Positions 27,550 through 35,408 of a stretch of 64,000 bases of DNA are shown one piece after another. How positions within the stretch are numbered: position 1 is the stretch's first letter; every line of letters starts with the position of its first letter. Source of the DNA: Psychrobacter fulvigenes (GTDB taxonomy: Bacteria > Pseudomonadota > Gammaproteobacteria > Pseudomonadales > Moraxellaceae); assembly GCF_904846155.1 (NCBI RefSeq), contig NZ_CAJGZP010000001.1, positions 496,001 through 560,000 on the forward strand. Direction: 5' to 3'. A program made the translations under genes and the position numbers. A model generated the notes under the pieces. The model did no database searches and was not told the DNA's origin. It was given only the letters and a program-made list of their open reading frames with translations.

Positions 27550-29232
27550 ATGAAGCTTAGTAATCCACCCCAAGCAAAAGCCATTTGGCTATTTGTGACG
27601 ATTTTATTCATCGCCTTTCTGTTTGTACCATTAGGAAAGGTGTTGGCGTTATCCTTGAATACCAGCGATGGGTTTGGCTTAGATAACTATACGAGTATCG
27701 TTAGTAGTAACGACTTTCAACAGGTGATGATCAATAGTTTTGTTGTGGCGACGGTGAGCGCGCTGAGCGCCACAATGCTCGCTTTTATTTTAGCTTATAC
27801 CGTACATTGGACCAATTTGCCTAAAAGCTTCAAAAAAGTCATTAAAATCGCGGCATTATTCCCCATGCTATTGCCAACGGTGACTTACGGTTTTGCCATT
27901 ATCTATACCTTTGGTAAGCAAGGCTTGCTGACACAAATACTGGGCTTTCAGCTATTTGAGAACATATATGGCTTTCAAGGGATGTGGCTTGGCTACACCA
28001 TCTATACTTTGCCCATTGCCTTTTTATTACTCAATAATACCTTTCAATATTTAGACAAAAAATTCGTCATTGTCTCAGAATTGATGGGCGACTCCCATCT
28101 GCGCCAGTTCGATATGACGGTGATTCGTCCTTTGATTGGTACCTTTGCCGCGGCCATGATTCAATGCTTCTTTTTAGCCTTCACTGACTTTGGGATACCA
28201 GCCTCTATTGGCGGCGAGTATAAAGTCATCGCTATTGAACTATACACACAGATATTAGGTGCGTCGCCTTCGTTTGAAAAAGGCGCAGTGGTCGCGCTGT
28301 TTATGCTCATTCCTTCCGTACTGAGTATTGGTCTGCTGTGGTATGTCGCTCGTTTTAATATCCGTTACAACACAGTTGAAAGTATCGATTTACCTACCTC
28401 GAAAGTTAAAGACAGAGCGTTAGCCATTTTATCCAGCACTATCTTGTTTTGCTTACTCACTGTGTTTGCGGTGATATTTATCATTCCATGGATAAAAACA
28501 TGGCCTTATCAAATGCAATTTAGCACTGAGACGGTCAGCAAGGTTTTAGCCTCTACCAATCTAATGCGGGTCTACCAAAACTCACTCATCGTCGCGGTGT
28601 TGACAGCTGTCTTTGGTACTTTAATCACTTATTTTTCAGCGTTATTGTGCGAGCGCTCTGGTTTATTCAAAATCGGAAAATTCAGTATAGAGAGCTCAGC
28701 TCTGGTGACCAACACCGTGCCAGGGATGGTCGTGGGTATCGCGTATCTCATGGTGTTTTCTGGATCTGCTGTTGCCAATACCATCTTTATTATCGTAATA
28801 AGCAACATAATTCATTACTTTGCGACGCCTTATCTGATGAGCAAAAACGCGCTATCTAAAATGAACTTAGGCTGGGAGACGACTGCTAGTCTATTGGGCG
28901 ACTCATGGGTTAAGTCTCTGATACGAATTGTGATTCCGAACTCATTGTTTACCTTAATTGAAGTCGCGTCATTCTACTTTATCAGTGCCATGGTGACGAT
29001 TAGCGCAGTTATTTTTATTTCTGGTGCAAAAACCATGGTGCTCACCACCAAGATTGTAGAGTTACAGCATTTTGCGCGTTTTGATGAGATTTTCATCTTA
29101 TCCCTTATGATACTGATCACCAATATCTGCGCGTTACTTCTGTTTGCCATTATTCGTCATTTATATAGTAAACGCCTTTACGGCACCACCAAAGTAAAAG
29201 ACGAGACACTTGTTGTGCCAACGACAGCATGA
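27550..29232 (+). CDS. Fused ABC permease of the phosphonate importer
   Basis: About 560 residues from ATG 27550. A TTG start at 27535 is less likely. There are about twelve membrane segments in two homologous halves, each with a BPD-type permease EAA-like loop (VSELMGDSHLRQFDMTVIRPL and TTASLLGDSWVKSLIRIVIP). One chain therefore does the work of the two permeases, as in Fe3+ and AEP transporters. It sits in the inner membrane with the ATPase at 26566. The 96-base spacer has no terminator. Confidence 0.88.
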   Translation: MKLSNPPQAKAIWLFVTILFIAFLFVPLGKVLALSLNTSDGFGLDNYTSIVSSNDFQQVMINSFVVATVSALSATMLAFILAYTVHWTNLPKSFKKVIKIAALFPMLLPTVTYGFAIIYTFGKQGLLTQILGFQLFENIYGFQGMWLGYTIYTLPIAFLLLNNTFQYLDKKFVIVSELMGDSHLRQFDMTVIRPLIGTFAAAMIQCFFLAFTDFGIPASIGGEYKVIAIELYTQILGASPSFEKGAVVALFMLIPSVLSIGLLWYVARFNIRYNTVESIDLPTSKVKDRALAILSSTILFCLLTVFAVIFIIPWIKTWPYQMQFSTETVSKVLASTNLMRVYQNSLIVAVLTAVFGTLITYFSALLCERSGLFKIGKFSIESSALVTNTVPGMVVGIAYLMVFSGSAVANTIFIIVISNIIHYFATPYLMSKNALSKMNLGWETTASLLGDSWVKSLIRIVIPNSLFTLIEVASFYFISAMVTISAVIFISGAKTMVLTTKIVELQHFARFDEIFILSLMILITNICALLLFAIIRHLYSKRLYGTTKVKDETLVVPTTA

Positions 29233-29309
29233 GCAGATCAACTGATCGTTATCGACCATACAAATAAGACTGTAATCATTAAAACTCAATAAAACTTATA
29301 GGATAAAAA

Positions 29310-30302
29310 ATGTTTCCATTCAAAACGTTAGTGCTAGGACTTACGTGCAGCATGATATTGACAGGCTGTGGCTCAGCGTCTTCAAAGGGAAGTAGCACAG
29401 AGGAGGTCATCATTTATAGTAACGCCGATGTAGAAGCGGTAGAAGTTATTCAAGAGGTATTAGACGAAGCAGGCTATGAGGGTCAATATATCTTCCAATC
29501 CTTTGGCACCGGTGAGCTGGGCGGGCGCTTGTTGGCAGAAGGTAAAAACACAGAGGCAGATCTGGTTACCATGAGCTCGTTTTATTTAGAGAGCGCGCAG
29601 GAAAAGCATTCGATGTTTAAGGATGTCAGCTTTGAGGTCAACCCGCAACTTGCAGTACCAAGTTACTATGCGCCCATCTTAAGTTTTACTGGGGCAATTA
29701 TTTTAAATACCAAAGAGATGGCCGCGCAAAATCTGCCTAGACCAACCAGCGCCAAAGATTTGGCAAAGCCCATCTACCAAAACAAAATTGCTATGGTTGA
29801 TCCCAATGGCTCGTCTACTGGTTGGTTATTTGTACAAAACATCACCGCTACGTATGGCATGGATGCCGAAGGACAAACACTCATGAATCATATTCGTGAC
29901 AACGCGGGGCCAAATTTAGAGCTGTCAGGATCAGGTCCGTTAAAAAAGGTCATGGCAGGTGAGGTGCCCATTGGTTTTGGTATGCGCCATCAAGCAGTCG
30001 TTAATAAAGCAGAAGGTCTGCCCATTGATTACATTGACCCAAGCGAAGGCAACTATACGCTGAGTGAATCAGTCGCGATCATCGATAAAGGCGAAAAAAC
30101 CAACCAAAATGCGATGAAAATGGCCGAAGTCATCGTCAAAAATGTACGGCCTCAACTGCTAGAGATATACCCAAACATCATCTATGACGGCGAGACAGTG
30201 GCACCTGAGAACCAAATCAAAAATGTAAAAACCTATGCTGAACCGCTTACCGCTGAGTTATTAGATAAGCACAGGGCATTTTTTCACGGTCAAAAGATAT
30301 AA
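29310..30302 (+). CDS. Phosphonate ABC transporter substrate-binding lipoprotein
   Basis: A 330-residue protein. The lipoprotein signal ends ILTGC (Cys20). An extracellular-solute-binding fold follows, opening EVIIYSNADVEAVEVIQEVL. Further features are GGRLLAEGKNTEADLVTMSS, the mid-domain LNTKEM and KIAMVDPNGSSTGWLF. The pattern resembles the AEP/iron-type binding proteins. It is predicted to capture an aminophosphonate in the periplasm and deliver it to the fused permease. TATAGGATAAAAA precedes ATG 29310. Confidence 0.87.
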   Translation: MFPFKTLVLGLTCSMILTGCGSASSKGSSTEEVIIYSNADVEAVEVIQEVLDEAGYEGQYIFQSFGTGELGGRLLAEGKNTEADLVTMSSFYLESAQEKHSMFKDVSFEVNPQLAVPSYYAPILSFTGAIILNTKEMAAQNLPRPTSAKDLAKPIYQNKIAMVDPNGSSTGWLFVQNITATYGMDAEGQTLMNHIRDNAGPNLELSGSGPLKKVMAGEVPIGFGMRHQAVVNKAEGLPIDYIDPSEGNYTLSESVAIIDKGEKTNQNAMKMAEVIVKNVRPQLLEIYPNIIYDGETVAPENQIKNVKTYAEPLTAELLDKHRAFFHGQKI

Positions 30303-30339
30303 GTTCTAATTTTTGAGGTTAAAACCAAGGAATACCCCT

Positions 30340-31482
30340 ATGCAGTTATCAACCAAATTACCCCCAAAAAAATACGATGTGGTGATCGTCGGTGGCGGCA
30401 TCATCGGTCTTGCCAGCGCTTATGCCGCAGTCAAAAAAGGACTGAGTGTGGCACTGGTAGAGCGGGAGTCGCAGAATAAAGATGCATCAGTACGCAATTT
30501 TGGTTTTGTTACCGTCAGTGGCCAACAAAGTGGCGCACATTGGCAACGTGCGATGCACTCCCGTAACGTGTGGGCGGATATTGCACCTCAAGCGGGTATT
30601 GAAATGGAGCATAGCGGCTTGCATATGCTGATTCAGCGTCCAGAAGCGATGGACGTGGCTGAGGCGTTTTTACAGACAGATATGGGCGCGTCTTGTCGAT
30701 TACTGACTCAATCTGAAATAGCTGAAAATGCCCCTTATCTTAAACAAGGTTTGGGTGTGTTATATAGCCCTCATGAGCTCAGAGTCGAATCAAAGACCGC
30801 TATCAGTAAATTAGCTAACTGGTTAGCGCAGATCCATGGCGTGGACTTTTATAACAAGACGACCGTCCATTCTATCGAGTTGCCAGTGGTGCATACCAGC
30901 CGTGGTACGCTGCAGGCCGAGCATTGTGTTGTTTGCCCTGGTAGCGATTTGCACAGTTTATATCCAGATACCTTGGCGCAGGCTAAGGCCAAACTTTGCA
31001 CGCTCAATATGATGCGTGTGATGCCCAAAAAAGACTTTAAGTTAAATGCAGCGGTGATGTCGGATTTAAGCTTTGCTCGCTACGATGGGTTTGCTAAGTT
31101 ACCTGAAGCTCAAGGGTTAATCACTTTACTAGATGATATTCAGTCAGCCGAGCGTAAGGCTGGTGTGCATCTGATCGTTGTACAATCTGCGGATGGCTCT
31201 CTCATTATCGGTGATAGTCATGATTATAGTGATAGAGAGCTGCCATTTAGAGAGGTGCGTCTTGATGAATTGATTATCAATGAATTCCATCAAGTGATGG
31301 ATATAGGTGAAATTGATATTGTGCAGCATTGGTTAGGGGTTTATCCCAGCGGTGATGATGTGGTGTTCACAGCGTCTCCAGAAAAAGGCGTGGTTATCGG
31401 ATCGGTGACTGGCGGTACAGGTGCTTCAACAGGATTTGCGTTCGGTGAAGAGTTAATTGATTTAGTATTGGAGTCGAAATAA
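30340..31482 (+). CDS. FAD-dependent oxidoreductase of phosphonate operons (TIGR03364 type)
   Basis: 380 residues from ATG 30340, with AAGG 9 bases upstream. The frame is open to TTG 30313. The N-terminal dinucleotide fold reads YDVVIVGGGIIGLASAYAAVKKG. The C-terminus has GVVIGSVTGGTGASTGFAFGEEL, as in DAO/glycine-oxidase-type flavoproteins. The TIGR03364 family is known for its genomic link to phosphonatase-like hydrolases and was proposed to oxidise an aminophosphonate. Here it likely deaminates AEP or an N-methyl or 1-hydroxy relative to a phosphono-aldehyde for the next enzyme. Its stop overlaps the next start (TAATG), so the two are translationally coupled. Confidence 0.85.
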   Translation: MQLSTKLPPKKYDVVIVGGGIIGLASAYAAVKKGLSVALVERESQNKDASVRNFGFVTVSGQQSGAHWQRAMHSRNVWADIAPQAGIEMEHSGLHMLIQRPEAMDVAEAFLQTDMGASCRLLTQSEIAENAPYLKQGLGVLYSPHELRVESKTAISKLANWLAQIHGVDFYNKTTVHSIELPVVHTSRGTLQAEHCVVCPGSDLHSLYPDTLAQAKAKLCTLNMMRVMPKKDFKLNAAVMSDLSFARYDGFAKLPEAQGLITLLDDIQSAERKAGVHLIVVQSADGSLIIGDSHDYSDRELPFREVRLDELIINEFHQVMDIGEIDIVQHWLGVYPSGDDVVFTASPEKGVVIGSVTGGTGASTGFAFGEELIDLVLESK

Positions 31483-32216
31483 TGAGTACAGATATTATGA
31501 GCATCAAAGATAAGTTCGATAACATCACACTTTGTGTCTTTGACATGGCAGGTACGACCGTCAATGAAGATAATTTGGTTTACAAAACAGTGCAGGATGC
31601 TATCAATCAGGTACTCGCTGATGCAGGTAAACTTGATAAACAAGTAGATCTGGATATTTGCTTAGTATTTGGGGCGGGCAAGGAAAAACGCCAAGCCATT
31701 AATGACATACTTAACCAGTTAGATATGCCTGATATTGAGGTTGAACAGCTGACAAACACAGCGTTTGCTGTCTTTAAAACCAGTTTGGCGACAGCTTATA
31801 CAAAAGATACCTTAGCTGCGTTTGAGGGTATATTGACGTTGATTGACAAGCTAAAAGTCAGTAATAGAAAGGTCGTCCTAAATACGGGCTATGATGCAAA
31901 GACTGCCAATAAAATATTAGATATATTGGGGTGGTCAGCAGGGCGTGAGATTGATGCGTTGATTACTGCGGACGATGTCACGAATGGTCGTCCTGCGCCA
32001 GATATGATTATGCTGGCGATGGACAAGTTTGGCATTGAGGATTCAAAGAAAGTGTTAAAAGCGGGTGATAGTGGTATCGATATTGAAGAAGGTAAGAATA
32101 CTGATTGTGGCTTATGTATCGGCGTTCTGACTGGAGCGCAGACCAAGGTACAACTTGAAAAGTATTCACCAGATGTAGTATTAGATAAATTGACTGATTT
32201 GGCTGAATTGATTTAG
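31482..32216 (+). CDS. Phosphonatase-like HAD hydrolase (TIGR03351 type)
   Basis: A 244-residue HAD-superfamily protein. The nucleophile motif is FDMAGTTVNE (Asp21, with the Ala-Gly of the phosphonoacetaldehyde hydrolase group). NTGYDAKTANKILDILGW follows, and the motif III-IV region GDSGIDIEEGKNTDC. True PhnX uses a Lys Schiff base on phosphonoacetaldehyde. The TIGR03351 relatives are proposed to cleave a similar phosphono-aldehyde. It acts in the cytosol after the FAD oxidoreductase, releasing phosphate and an aldehyde. It is last in the operon, with a terminator-like hairpin near 32311. Confidence 0.87.
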   Translation: MSTDIMSIKDKFDNITLCVFDMAGTTVNEDNLVYKTVQDAINQVLADAGKLDKQVDLDICLVFGAGKEKRQAINDILNQLDMPDIEVEQLTNTAFAVFKTSLATAYTKDTLAAFEGILTLIDKLKVSNRKVVLNTGYDAKTANKILDILGWSAGREIDALITADDVTNGRPAPDMIMLAMDKFGIEDSKKVLKAGDSGIDIEEGKNTDCGLCIGVLTGAQTKVQLEKYSPDVVLDKLTDLAELI

Positions 32217-32218
32217 AA

Positions 32219-32264
32219 ATAGTAGCGTTTTAAATTTAGATATAGTAGCGTTTTAAATTTAGAT
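32219..32264. repeat. Perfect 23-bp tandem duplication
   Basis: Two identical 23-base units beginning ATAGTAGCGTTTTAAATTT lie at 32219-32241 and 32242-32264, immediately after the phosphonatase-like stop codon. Confidence 0.9.
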
Positions 32265-32310
32265 TTAGCGAGCAGCCAAAATTTAAAATAATGCCAGTTT
32301 ATTGTAGATA

Positions 32311-32343
32311 AAGAGGGTTGCACAGAAGTGTGACCCTTTTTGT
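32311..32343 (+). terminator. Probable terminator of the phosphonate operon
   Basis: AGGGTTGCAC pairs with GTGTGACCCT (8 of 10 positions) around a short loop and is followed by TTTTT, about 95 bases past the last operon gene. The rest of the gap to 32664 (about 320 bases) shows no clear feature. Confidence 0.65.
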
Positions 32344-32664
32344 GTTGAGCATTCGCTGCTCCTACGCAGTGTGAAAGCCTTAAAATAGTGATGTCTTTGA
32401 AACTTTAAAAAATGGATAATACCTATTCGTGATTGGACAGTATCGCTCTATGGCTTTATCATGGCGCGTTCTAAACAAAGTGGCTAATGAAATGAGCTGC
32501 GGTTATATTTAGTTAGATAGCTTTAACTGTGTCAGCAGTCATTGCTATCTGTTCTTCGAGTATTTCTTTATCAAAATCTTCCTTAGATTTTTATTTTAGT
32601 TTGATATGTATTAGCACCAGACCAGAGGTCCGATGCTGACTATTTCTATTACAAGGCCAGAGTC

Positions 32665-33420
32665 ATGGACTTATCGTTATCTTTAGAAATTATATTAATG
32701 CTCACTGCGGTAGCGGCGCTTGCTGGCTTCATTGACGCTATCGCAGGGGGTGGCGGCTTGCTGACCATTCCTGCCATGCTGCTGGCAAACATACCACCAG
32801 TCATGACATTGGGCACCAACAAGTTACAAGCCGCGTCAGGGGCGCTTGCAGCGTCTATTACCATGATTAGAAAAGGTATCGTTAAGCCTCAACGCATCAA
32901 AGTTGCCATTATTGCTGCTTTTTTGGGTTCAGTACTTGGTACGATCGCAGTACAGATGTCACCCCCTGATTTGCTTGAAAAGCTTATTCCGTTTTTGATT
33001 GCCGCCATCGGTATTTATACCTTATTTGCGCCCAGACTTGGCGAAGTAGAAGCGGCACCGCGTATCTCAGAAGGCAAGTGGCAAAAAGTTGTCGCGCCAC
33101 TCATCGGGTTTTATGATGGTTATATCGGCCCTGGTACAGGGATGTTTTTTGCGCTTGGTAATGTCGCTTTGCGCGGTCGGCAGATTATTGAAGCCACGGG
33201 TGCGGCAAAGGTATTGAACTTATCAACCAATATTGGCTCGCTGATATTTTTTATTTTGGGCGGTAATGTGATTTGGAAAGTGGGGCTGGCGATGATGGTT
33301 GGGCAAATAATCGGCGCGTATTTTGGCTCAAATATGGTGGTCAAAGGTGGTAGTAAGCTCATTCGCTTTATGATTGTTTTGGTGTGCTTGGCAATGATTA
33401 CCAAATACGTCATTGGTTGA
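32665..33420 (+). CDS. TSUP (TauE/SafE) family membrane permease
   Basis: A 251-residue protein with about eight membrane segments and the TSUP signature GFIDAIAGGGGLLTIPAMLLANIPPVMTLGTNKLQ. The second-half repeat reads GFYDGYIGPGTGMFFALG. The family exports or imports sulfite, sulfoacetate and other small organosulfur or carboxylate anions. The substrate here is unknown. It follows the phosphonate operon but is separated from it by a terminator and 448 bases, so it is probably an independent unit with its own terminator at 33461. Confidence 0.88.
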   Translation: MDLSLSLEIILMLTAVAALAGFIDAIAGGGGLLTIPAMLLANIPPVMTLGTNKLQAASGALAASITMIRKGIVKPQRIKVAIIAAFLGSVLGTIAVQMSPPDLLEKLIPFLIAAIGIYTLFAPRLGEVEAAPRISEGKWQKVVAPLIGFYDGYIGPGTGMFFALGNVALRGRQIIEATGAAKVLNLSTNIGSLIFFILGGNVIWKVGLAMMVGQIIGAYFGSNMVVKGGSKLIRFMIVLVCLAMITKYVIG

Positions 33421-33428
33421 TTTAGAGT

Positions 33429-33441
33429 TAACAGACCCTAG
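33429..33441. repeat. Short relic of the 266-bp element end
   Basis: AACAGACCCTAGT is identical to the right end and flank of the element at 21421-21686. No partner end is visible nearby. Confidence 0.45.
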
Positions 33442-33460
33442 TAAGAATGCTGTTTTAAAC

Positions 33461-33492
33461 AAAACCCCAGACCAAATTGGCTGGGGTTTTGG
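33461..33492 (+). terminator. Bidirectional terminator between convergent genes
   Basis: AAAACCCCAG and CTGGGGTTTT (10 bp perfect) enclose a 10-base loop. The stem arms are identical to those of the phoX terminator. It serves the TSUP gene and possibly the convergent symporter gene. Confidence 0.9.
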
Positions 33493-33547
33493 TGTTTTAT
33501 AACACTTGTTTCAGTTAAATTATTGAGCTAGCTTTTATATGCTCTGG

Positions 33548-34912
33548 TTATTTGCGACGATCCACATCATCATATTCGCTACCCATCAAGCCATCGCTAA
33601 AGACTTCAGAAAACTCACGTTTGCTGTCTTTATCAATATGACCGTCGAATACATCTTTGGTACCTGCATCAGGGTCATTATAGATAGCCACGTCCATCTT
33701 GTCTTCTGATTTTGCCACAATAGCAGTCACTGCAGCATCACCGCCGACGTTCACAGCAGTACGCAGCATATCAAGAATACGATCCACACCTAGGATAAGA
33801 CCGATGCCCTCGATAGGTAAGCCAACTTGAGCAAATACCATCGATAACATAATCAGACCGACACCAGGGACACCAGCGGTACCGACAGACGCCAGTACAG
33901 ACATCAAGATGACAGTTAGATACTCTGTGACTCCCAAATCAATGCCATAAATATTGGCAATAAAGATGGTCGCTGTCCCTTGCATGATGGCGGTACCATC
34001 CATGTTGATGGTAGCACCAAAAGGTACGGTAAAAGACGCGACTGAGTTATTGACACCCATGCGCTTGGTAATCGTGCGTAAGGTAATAGGAATGGTGGCA
34101 TTCGAGCTTGAAGTACTAAAAGCAAAGATTTGTACTTCACGCATTTTTGCCAAAAAGGTTCTGACTGATAAGCCAGAAAATAGCTTAAGTACAATCATCA
34201 TGGTTATAAAGAAGTGGAAAGCCAGTGAGCCAACCAGTACAGCGACATAGCCTAGCAGTGACCAAATCAGATCTAAGCCGAGCTCAGCCATGGCTTTGGT
34301 CAAAAGGGCAAATACACCATATGGTGCCAAGTTCATGATGATGGTCACCATCTTTAGGATGACTTCATTAATCAGCTCTAAGCTTTGTACCAAGCCTTTG
34401 GCAGGCTTGCCAACCATTAAGATACTGATACCGATCAAGATAGCGAAGAAGATAATCGATAACATATCGCCATTTGCCATCGCGCTGATGGGGTTAGAGG
34501 GGATAATGTTAGAAAATACATCCAGTAGCGGCGGTGCAGACTTGGCTTCAAATGCTGCTTCGGTGGCGATATCCATGCCTTTACCGATGCCAAATAGCGA
34601 GCCAAGTCCAATAGCAGTCGCGATTGCTAGCGCCGTTGTCATCATATAGATGAGGAAAGTCTTGGTACCAATACGGCCAAGCAAACGGATGTCACCGATA
34701 CCACACACACCACAAATCAGTGAGATGAGTACTAATGGTACGACTAGCATTTTTAAAGAGTTGACGAACAGCTTACCGATGATGGCCATAAAACCATTGG
34801 TAATATATGTGTTAACAAAACTGCCCTCAGCGTTAAGTCCAGAATAGTTTATAAATAAACCCAGTGCGATACCGAGCACCATGGCAACGATGATCTTGCC
34901 CGTTAGCCCCAA
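33548..34912 (-). CDS. Dicarboxylate/amino acid:cation symporter (DAACS family), start damaged or unusual
   Basis: A 454-residue DAACS transporter: LKMLVVPLVLISLI, the serine-rich loop FAFSTSSSNATIPITL, FGATINMDGTAIMQG, and DRILDMLRTAVNVGGDAAVT near the C-terminus. It imports glutamate, aspartate, C4-dicarboxylates or similar with Na+ or H+. The only ATG with a good site (AAGGA, 8 bases away) is at 34924 and is followed at once by an in-frame TAG, then AAA AAT TTG GGG. The reported start is TTG 34912. The gene may be translated poorly from TTG, or may be a mutant of a normal MxKNLGLTG start. Confidence 0.85.
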   Translation of the reverse strand: MGLTGKIIVAMVLGIALGLFINYSGLNAEGSFVNTYITNGFMAIIGKLFVNSLKMLVVPLVLISLICGVCGIGDIRLLGRIGTKTFLIYMMTTALAIATAIGLGSLFGIGKGMDIATEAAFEAKSAPPLLDVFSNIIPSNPISAMANGDMLSIIFFAILIGISILMVGKPAKGLVQSLELINEVILKMVTIIMNLAPYGVFALLTKAMAELGLDLIWSLLGYVAVLVGSLAFHFFITMMIVLKLFSGLSVRTFLAKMREVQIFAFSTSSSNATIPITLRTITKRMGVNNSVASFTVPFGATINMDGTAIMQGTATIFIANIYGIDLGVTEYLTVILMSVLASVGTAGVPGVGLIMLSMVFAQVGLPIEGIGLILGVDRILDMLRTAVNVGGDAAVTAIVAKSEDKMDVAIYNDPDAGTKDVFDGHIDKDSKREFSEVFSDGLMGSEYDDVDRRK

Positions 34913-35288
34913 ATTTTTCTACATAATACATATCCTTTTTGTGCATAACGATCGTGTGAATATACGGTGCTCAAATCAATGTGATTATGAGAGTGGTTTC
35001 CATCACAGTTACAGTTATGCCTATTAAATTCTTTAGGTTGTCTTTCGAGTTTGTCGCTTGATGCTATATTTTCGAGGACAATATAAAAGAATAGTTAAGG
35101 GTACTGCAAGATTTTTTTATAATTTAAGTTCAATGGACGTTCCTTGTCACCGCTATGTGCCCACAAATAGCTGTTTTTATTCTAAACGGTTTGTTGGGTA
35201 TATGAAACAAAATATTTATACAACTGTCTATGAGACAAATAATGACCAAAAAAAAGCAAGACAGCCGTCAAAGGGCAATCTTGCTTTT

Positions 35289-35328
35289 AGGGTCTATTGG
35301 ACATTCGACCTTGGCACTGACAGACCCT
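35289..35328. repeat. 40-bp mini relative of the 266-bp palindromic element
   Basis: It starts AGGGTCTATTGGACATTC (close to the 21421 terminus) and ends GACAGACCCT, so both inverted ends are present with almost no interior. Confidence 0.6.
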
Positions 35329-35357
35329 AATAAAGCTCACAATTCATAAAGGATGAT

Positions 35358-35398
35358 AAAGGTTAGGATTGCTAAACGCTTCCTAACCTTATTTTTTT
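35358..35398 (-). terminator. Terminator-like hairpin beyond the fadE-like gene
   Basis: AAGGTTAGGA and TCCTAACCTT form a 10-bp perfect stem with a 12-base loop, just past the stop codon at 35409. The stronger T run is on the plus side, so it may act in either direction. Confidence 0.75.
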
Positions 35399-35408
35399 AA
35401 CGAAACTG

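Larger units (their letters stand above)
34925..35408. other. Intergenic region between symporter and fadE-like gene
   Basis: 484 bases without a convincing gene. It holds a hairpin AAAAGCAAGA / TCTTGCTTTT (about 35253-35288), a 40-bp mini-element with ends like the 266-bp element (35289-35328), and a terminator at 35358. The 90-codon frame at 35058 has no family resemblance and includes the repeats, so I do not call it. Confidence 0.5.

Noticed and set aside
32665..33420. TSUP permease as a sixth member of the phosphonate operon
   Set aside because: A tandem duplication, a terminator-like hairpin and 448 bases separate it from the hydrolase gene. Coregulation is possible but not supported by the sequence.
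35058..35330. 90-codon plus-strand frame between the symporter and fadE genes
   Set aside because: No family resemblance, composition unlike neighbouring proteins, and its end runs through a hairpin and a mini repeat.
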